DNA of 35,659 nucleotides from Bacteroidales bacterium (GTDB lineage Bacteria; Bacteroidota; Bacteroidia; Bacteroidales; F082): NCBI GenBank assembly GCA_017460915.1, contig JAFUAA010000017.1, positions 1 to 35,659 of the forward strand, read 5' to 3'. Shown piece by piece: positions 31,680 to 35,659 of this stretch (position 1 is its first letter; each line of letters starts with the position of its first letter). The notes under the pieces were generated by a model. It saw only the letters and a program-made list of their open reading frames with translations, ran no database searches and was not told where the DNA came from. The position numbers and the translations under genes were made by a program.

Positions 31680-32233
31680 TGTTCTAGCAGATGTTGAAAT
31701 TCCGGGTCTTTGACCACTTTCTTGAACTCGACCACCACGTTGGGCAGCTTCACGATGGGCTGGCCGAGCCGCGCGGTCACAGTACCGAAGTTGTTGGCTT
31801 TCACCCATTCCACCACCTGGTTGCGCACTTCGTTGTCAAAGTAGAGCTTCACCTGCAGCGGGGTCTTGATTTCAGTAGCGTTGGCAAGGGTCGCGTCAAG
31901 TTGGCCGTTCTCGATGGGATTTTCCACAATGACGCCGAGCACGTAGGGTACGATGGCTCCGATGAGCGAGCCTTTGTCGGCTTCGGGGGTGACACCCATT
32001 TCCGTGCGGATTCCAGTCACCATTTTGCCTAGGGCGATCATCCCCTCGGCCAGTCCTGCAGCGCAGATGGCATCCATCTCGGCGACCACGGCGGGGTGGT
32101 CTTCGCCTAGCTCGGGGAAACGATACCTGATTTTCATTTCAAGTTGGGTGCGGAAAGCGTCGATGTTGGCGCGAGCCTCCAGTTTTTCTCTTCTCATTCT
32201 CTCGTGTTCTTTGTGTGATTTTCTGCTACTCAT
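31676..32233 (-). CDS. Unknown 185-aa protein, first gene of the nuclease operon
   Basis: MSSRKSHKEHERMRREKLEA gives a basic, helical N-terminus; the rest is mixed with RTQLEMKIRYRFPELGEDHP and NQVVEWVKANNFGTVTARLG. No signal peptide or enzyme motif is seen. The family was not recognised. It overlaps the MBL gene by four bases (ATGA), so it is translated with it. Position and coupling suggest a dedicated partner of the nuclease, but that is inference only. It is intact while the three genes around the phosphoesterase are broken. Confidence 0.7.
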   Translation of the reverse strand: MSSRKSHKEHERMRREKLEARANIDAFRTQLEMKIRYRFPELGEDHPAVVAEMDAICAAGLAEGMIALGKMVTGIRTEMGVTPEADKGSLIGAIVPYVLGVIVENPIENGQLDATLANATEIKTPLQVKLYFDNEVRNQVVEWVKANNFGTVTARLGQPIVKLPNVVVEFKKVVKDPEFQHLLEQ

Positions 32234-32318
32234 AGCGGGATGTTTTTTGAATTGTTACGCCATATAATACGATTGGGGTTTGCATATCAACTACAAAACG
32301 AATGTAATTCCATATAAA

Positions 32319-32837
32319 TCAGCAAAATAAAAAGAAAAAGCCTTGTGCGTAAATCCTGTGCGTAAAAGAATCTCTGCTATTTAGAAACTCATCCATCCAT
32401 CGCTCGACAAAGATAGGATATTTCCAAATGCCCCAACAAAAAGCTCGCAAAGTAGGCTCATCATAACGCTCTTCTTCGATAGCAAGAAGACAAAGACGCT
32501 TATAAGCATCCTCGGCAGTTTCACCATCTTGTGCAAGCGATAGCCCACCGCAAATATCCCATTGTCCGTGATAATCTGGGTCGTAATCCTCACAAAAGAC
32601 AGGCATTAAGTTGATGAGCGGCTCTTCGGTTTGTCCGTCTGTAAGCGGATTGTCGCTTTGTTCAGGAAGTCGATGATAAAGCCATTGCTCTGCTGCGGTG
32701 TAAACCGTGGTGCGCATCCCAATGCTGACGCCACACTCCTGAATGTATGCCTTTGTCAGCAAGCGCAAAGCTTCAAGGGCATTCATCGTTTCGCCTTCTT
32801 TGGCGTACTTTTCAAATAATTCTTCTGTTTTAGTCAT
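32319..32837 (-). CDS. Unknown 172-aa protein, third gene of the cassette
   Basis: From ATG 32837 (MTKTEELFEKYAKEGETMNA), a helical, mostly acidic protein with LTKAYIQECGVSIGMRTTVY and WDICGGLSLAQDGETAEDAY. The end (LNSRDSFTHRIYAQGFFFLF) is encoded by the left 27-bp repeat (32345-32371), so the natural C-terminus may have been replaced by the repeat. No family recognised. Eleven bases after the upstream gene, so in one operon with the 209-aa and zinc-ribbon genes. GC is lower than in the core. Confidence 0.65.
   Translation of the reverse strand: MTKTEELFEKYAKEGETMNALEALRLLTKAYIQECGVSIGMRTTVYTAAEQWLYHRLPEQSDNPLTDGQTEEPLINLMPVFCEDYDPDYHGQWDICGGLSLAQDGETAEDAYKRLCLLAIEEERYDEPTLRAFCWGIWKYPIFVERWMDEFLNSRDSFTHRIYAQGFFFLFC
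32345..32371 (+). repeat. Left 27-bp att-like repeat
   Basis: GTGCGTAAAT followed by CCT, GTGCGTAA and AAGAAT. It agrees with the right copy (33866-33892) at 24 of 27 positions. Each copy contains GTGCGTAA twice, 13 bases apart. Confidence 0.75.
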
Positions 32838-32848
32838 AGTTTTACTTT

Positions 32849-33478
32849 TCAGATGTTTTGAACTCTCTTTTTCTCCCAAGAATGAAGATACCACCCAACC
32901 TCTTTCATTGACCACAGATACCTGTCCCGTTCGCCATTTCTCGTGATTCTGAAGCAAATGTTGGCAAACCTTAGCTTTTCATCATCAACTACCTTATGCT
33001 CTTTGAGATAGACAAAATATGATGACAACAATTCCTTCACTAGTTTTATATCGTCTTCGCTATTAGGGTCAATCTCCCCGTAGTAAGCCCATCTGACGAT
33101 AGCCATCAGGTATCTCACTTCCCAATCATTGAATTTCTTGTCCAGTTTCAAGACAAGGTTTTTTGCTGCCCCTACCTCCATGTCCTTATTCTCGACAAGC
33201 CATCGCAAGGACTTGTTTCGGGCATTGATTCTATTGTTGATGTCATAAGTGAACCTTCTAATCCAATTGTCACCAATTTCGGTAGTGACAAATTCGCCAT
33301 CCTTCTCGACTGCAAGAGCGAATTTAAGAAGTACGGCTTGGGGCAGTTTCCCGGTTCTCGTTACTTCAGGCAATTCATCCAACGCTTTAATGGCCACAGT
33401 GAACGGCGCAAGTTCTGTCAGTTGGAAGCGCAAGGCTTTTCCGTCAAATTCTCTTTCAAAGATGTCATTCACTTTCAT
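32849..33478 (-). CDS. Unknown 209-aa protein, second gene of the cassette
   Basis: Start at ATG 33478 (MKVNDIFEREFDGKALRFQL), chosen because it overlaps the zinc-ribbon stop by ATGA. Mixed alpha/beta with a basic helix set (RRFTYDINNRINARNKSLRW) and an aromatic C-terminus (RDRYLWSMKEVGWYLHSWEK). No signal and no known motif seen. It is coupled to the zinc-ribbon gene and followed by the 172-aa gene after 11 bases. Confidence 0.7.
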   Translation of the reverse strand: MKVNDIFEREFDGKALRFQLTELAPFTVAIKALDELPEVTRTGKLPQAVLLKFALAVEKDGEFVTTEIGDNWIRRFTYDINNRINARNKSLRWLVENKDMEVGAAKNLVLKLDKKFNDWEVRYLMAIVRWAYYGEIDPNSEDDIKLVKELLSSYFVYLKEHKVVDDEKLRFANICFRITRNGERDRYLWSMKEVGWYLHSWEKKRVQNI

Positions 33479-33723
33479 GATAGCAGCCCTATGATAATGA
33501 TGATTGCAACAATGATGATTACTGTAATGATCAGATTCTTGATGAATCTGCCAACCCTTTGCGTAAAGCTCAGATTGTCTTCGGCCTCGTCTGCACTCGT
33601 CAGATTGTTTTCTCCTTCCAAGGCGCATTTCTTGGAACAATAGTAACGCCTGTTCCAACGTGGGCCGCCTCTGTACCCTTCACCGTCGGGAAAGTACCTC
33701 CCGCACCATTCGCAATTTGCCAT
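33475..33723 (-). CDS. Small zinc-ribbon protein with a C-terminal membrane span
   Basis: 82 residues. CEWCGRYFPDGEGYRGG and YYCSKKCALE give a CxxC...CxxxC metal-binding knuckle; the last 25 residues (LIITVIIIVAIIIIIGLL) are one hydrophobic helix, so it is probably a cytoplasmic-facing tail-anchored protein. First of the three-gene cassette; the upstream region (33724-33926) is shared with the divergent integrase-like gene. Role unknown; it could be a membrane sensor or an adapter. Confidence 0.75.
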   Translation of the reverse strand: MANCEWCGRYFPDGEGYRGGPRWNRRYYCSKKCALEGENNLTSADEAEDNLSFTQRVGRFIKNLIITVIIIVAIIIIIGLLS

Positions 33724-33865
33724 GTTTTTTTCTGCTTTTGTTACACAATGATTTTAAAAGAACAAAGTTTTTGAAACTGGGTACTAATACGAATAGCCTC
33801 TTAACAACGAAATCAATTTGATTGTAAACCGTTAAAAGACAGTAAACTAATAAGTAAAAATATAA

Positions 33866-33892
33866 GTGCGTAAATTATGTGCGTAACAGAAT
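33866..33892 (+). repeat. Right 27-bp att-like repeat, at the promoter of the integrase-like gene
   Basis: GTGCGTAAAT, then TAT, GTGCGTAA and CAGAAT. It matches the left copy 32345-32371 in 24 of 27 positions, in the same orientation, 1.5 kb away. It covers the expected -33 region of the next promoter, so it could bind the encoded protein. Confidence 0.75.
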
Positions 33893-33899
33893 AATTCTC

Positions 33900-33907
33900 T
33901 ATCTTTG
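33900..33907 (+). promoter_or_regulatory. -7 element of the integrase-like gene
   Basis: TATCTTTG followed by CAC, 20 bases before the ATG at 33927. Its -33 area is occupied by the right 27-bp repeat. Confidence 0.55.
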
Positions 33908-33926
33908 CACTCAAAACACCGATAAT

Positions 33927-34535
33927 ATGTCTGTAAGTTTTACCTTGGAGAAACGCACCAACTTGCATGATGAATGTCCCATCAGGCTTTCATGGAGCTT
34001 TATGGGCGAGCGTTGCCAATCCACATTAGGCGTTTCTATCAAGAAAGAAGATTGGAATGAGAAAAGTAGATTGGTGAAAGCCGATACGCACAACCACAAC
34101 GGGCAAAACGCCGACGAGATTAACTTTCTCATCAAACGCATCAGCACAGTTGTGATGGATGTTGAGCTTGCTTGTATTGAAAGCCAGTATATTCTTGGCA
34201 AGGATATGATGAAGCAAGTCATCCACGACGCTTTGTCGAACGATATTGCCTGCCCCGAGGATATTGTCGAACGCTGCATTAATGGCATAATGTCCACGCC
34301 TGAGCCAAAGACACGGTATTATTGCGACCTGGCGGGTAGATATTATCAGTTTCTATGCGATGCCAAAAACTTTTACACTTCTGGTGATAACTATTACATC
34401 CTCCAAGAATTGTTTGGCAGTCGCGAAAGAGTGGCTGTTCCTATCAGCATATTTAAGCCAGAAAGAGAAAAAGGTAGTATGTATTCCATTATAAAATTCA
34501 AGGAAGTGAGCAAGGAAGAAGCATTTGGCAGATAG
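33927..34535 (+). CDS. Integrase-like protein: arm-type DNA-binding region without a catalytic domain
   Basis: 202 residues. The first about 60-70 (MSVSFTLEKRTNLHDECPIR, GVSIKKEDWNEKSRLVKADT) resemble the N-terminal arm-binding domain of Bacteroidota tyrosine recombinases, and NADEINFLIKRISTVVMDVE the following helix. The catalytic R...HxxR...Y core (C-terminal 180 residues in relatives of about 400) is absent; instead there is a tail RYYCDLAGRYYQFLCDAKNF and FGSRERVAVPISIFKPEREK that I do not recognise. Either the integrase is truncated or this is a regulator derived from one. The upstream GTGCGTAA repeats are the candidate binding sites. Family assignment is moderate. Confidence 0.55.
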   Translation: MSVSFTLEKRTNLHDECPIRLSWSFMGERCQSTLGVSIKKEDWNEKSRLVKADTHNHNGQNADEINFLIKRISTVVMDVELACIESQYILGKDMMKQVIHDALSNDIACPEDIVERCINGIMSTPEPKTRYYCDLAGRYYQFLCDAKNFYTSGDNYYILQELFGSRERVAVPISIFKPEREKGSMYSIIKFKEVSKEEAFGR

Positions 34536-34570
34536 CACATCCAACAATGCAAAAGTAATGTTGAAATAAA

Positions 34571-34604
34571 ACGGGCGGTTTTAATGCTGCCCGTAGATAT
34601 TTTT
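34571..34604. terminator. Hairpin between convergent integrase-like and nuclease genes
   Basis: ACGGGC (34571-34576) pairs with GCCCGT (34589-34594) and is followed by AGATATTTTT. A probable terminator for the plus-strand gene, with use in both directions possible. Confidence 0.5.
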
Positions 34605-35476
34605 CATCCATTATAATCAAAAATACGGTATTTTATTGAAGCCTTTTCAAGTGTCTGCTTGATAGATTCTATTCTTTTTGCTCTTTCAGAGGTCATTTTC
34701 ATATAATTGTTCGCAATTATCAATACGGGTTTCGTGTTCAATACAAGCGAGTCCTTTTTCTTAGGCAATGGCAAACCAAGCGATTCCTTTATTTTAATCA
34801 ATTTAGAATAGTATTCCAACAGGGGTTTTTGATTTTTAGAAATAAAGGCTTCATAATCGCTCATTTGCTTTAAGATTTCAGGACCAGATTCTTTGGTAGT
34901 ATGAAGTCGAGAATCATTGATCTTTTTCAATTCTTCAAACACTATTTGATTGTCTTCGATCTTTACAAGGTCAATGCGGACCTCCTTTCTCTCACCTTCA
35001 TATAATCTGTGCGAGAACTCTGAATCAAGATACTTCTCCCTATTCTTTACAACCAACTCTCCTTGTATCTTCTTTTCTGAAACACTTTCAATACTCTTAT
35101 GTTTTTCGGTGTACCAACAACGGATGTTTTTTTTCATATTTTCTATTTTCCTCTCTAACCACTCTGAACAATCTCCATAAATGGGCGTGTGTGTTTCGTT
35201 GTCTTTATAGTATCTTATGTCGTTGACATCAGTATGTCCTATATATTTTGGGTGGGCTATTGGTATTATTTGATTCGTATCTTTGTCATGCACTAGTTTC
35301 GCAAGAGTGCCTCCTTGATAATATACCTCTACAATATTATTCTTTCGAATTTCTATATACAAATTGGGGTCATGTACGAGAGAACTCCACCATTTAGGAG
35401 GGGCTGTCGTTAAATGAGTATACAAATTGTTTTTGGGATCCAAAACATTATGGTTAACGATTGAGATACTTTTCAT
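34604..35476 (-). CDS. Candidate PD-(D/E)XK nuclease, 290 aa
   Basis: Starts at ATG 35476 (MKSISIVNHNVLDPKNNLYT). The core is VRIDLVKIEDNQIVFEELKK: Asp169 ... Glu182-x-Lys184, followed by ILKQMSDYEAFI (Gln204...Tyr208), the usual D...ExK...QxxxY order of PD-(D/E)XK nucleases. The upstream Glu140 could be the first acidic residue. The C-terminal NTKPVLIIANNYMKM looks like another beta strand. It is AT-rich compared with the core. Such lone nucleases are often part of defence or restriction systems; no partner is visible inside the window. Family inferred from the motif only. Confidence 0.6.
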   Translation of the reverse strand: MKSISIVNHNVLDPKNNLYTHLTTAPPKWWSSLVHDPNLYIEIRKNNIVEVYYQGGTLAKLVHDKDTNQIIPIAHPKYIGHTDVNDIRYYKDNETHTPIYGDCSEWLERKIENMKKNIRCWYTEKHKSIESVSEKKIQGELVVKNREKYLDSEFSHRLYEGERKEVRIDLVKIEDNQIVFEELKKINDSRLHTTKESGPEILKQMSDYEAFISKNQKPLLEYYSKLIKIKESLGLPLPKKKDSLVLNTKPVLIIANNYMKMTSERAKRIESIKQTLEKASIKYRIFDYNG

Positions 35477-35506
35477 TGTTGATACTTTGTATTGTTATAG
35501 ACTTTG

Positions 35507-35514
35507 CAAAAATA
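35507..35514 (-). promoter_or_regulatory. Nuclease promoter -7 element
   Basis: TATTTTTG on the minus strand, 31 bases before the ATG at 35476. The -33 element is not clear. Confidence 0.5.
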
Positions 35515-35535
35515 GAGAATAACTCGTTGGCGGAA

Positions 35536-35659
35536 TTAAAGTAGCGCATATTTAATTTGGCCAATTGGTTTGTTGTTGTTTTTGTTGATGTATTGCAGAA
35601 CGGTAAACGCGCTGATTTTACCGATGATTCTCGTGAAGAGTCCGTCGACGTTCTTTGCG
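35536..35659 (-). CDS. C-terminal end of a transposase-like protein (partial)
   Basis: Open from the right edge of the window to a TAA at 35536-35538, giving AKNVDGLFTRIIGKISAFTV and LQYINKNNNKPIGQIKYALL. This resembles the C-terminus of Bacteroidota IS transposases (IS982-like: ...KI.A.T..QYIN...), but the catalytic part is outside the window and the terminal inverted repeat was not identified. It makes an insertion sequence to the right of the nuclease likely. Confidence 0.5.
   Translation of the reverse strand, partial: AKNVDGLFTRIIGKISAFTVLQYINKNNNKPIGQIKYALL

Noticed and set aside
1-35659. tRNA, rRNA, CRISPR array or riboswitch
   Set aside because: No cloverleaf-like GTTCRANNC context, no regularly spaced repeats with spacers and no conserved riboswitch core were seen by eye; a covariance-model search would settle this.

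Overview
The window looks like a chromosomal segment of a Bacteroidales (Bacteroidota) bacterium. The evidence is: a type IX secretion (T9SS) C-terminal sorting domain, an S46 dipeptidyl-peptidase, a TonB-dependent receptor paired with a DUF4249 lipoprotein, an acpP-fabF-rnc-IPExxxVDY operon, and many promoters of the Bacteroidota form TTG-N19-TAnnTTTG just before start codons. The core is GC-rich by eye. The C10 peptidase catalytic region (about 5.74-7.5 kb) and the right end (about 32.2-35.5 kb) are clearly AT-richer, which suggests acquired DNA. No tRNA, rRNA or CRISPR array was seen.

Layout. 1-5.2 kb: tail of a membrane-anchored protein, a MATE exporter, two unknown proteins and a DPP11-type S46 peptidase. 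5.2-8.5 kb (minus): an operon of a tail-fibre-like secreted protein, a small lipoprotein and a frameshifted C10 cysteine peptidase with a T9SS signal. It is bounded on the right by an 18-codon copy of the S46 peptidase tail. 8.7-15.8 kb (minus): DUF937 protein, TonB receptor plus DUF4249 lipoprotein, an ATPase with a large internal deletion, an S41 peptidase lipoprotein and an outer-membrane barrel protein. 15.8-27.5 kb: housekeeping genes metG, polA, acpP-fabF-rnc, a GT39-type membrane glycosyltransferase, a glutamine synthetase and a small helical protein. 27.5-28.8 kb: a DUF4143-type ATPase flanked by related palindromes. 28.8-32.2 kb (minus): one decaying operon (unknown 185-aa protein, RNase J-like nuclease, phosphoesterase, HAD protein, ClpP-like protease) in which three of five genes are broken. 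32.3-34.5 kb: three unknown genes between two 27-bp repeats, next to a protein that looks like the arm-type DNA-binding part of an integrase without its catalytic part. 34.6-35.7 kb: a candidate PD-(D/E)XK nuclease and the end of a transposase-like gene.

The most unusual features are these. Several families of short palindromic repeats are scattered through the window. Two of them lie inside coding sequence and add peptides to PolA and the GT39 enzyme without breaking the frame. The ATPase is enclosed by its own palindromes. The right end has an integrase-like protein and att-like repeats around an uncharacterised three-gene cassette. The RNA-processing-themed operon is decaying while the nearby housekeeping genes are clean. 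Family assignments come from motif recognition only; no database search was possible.
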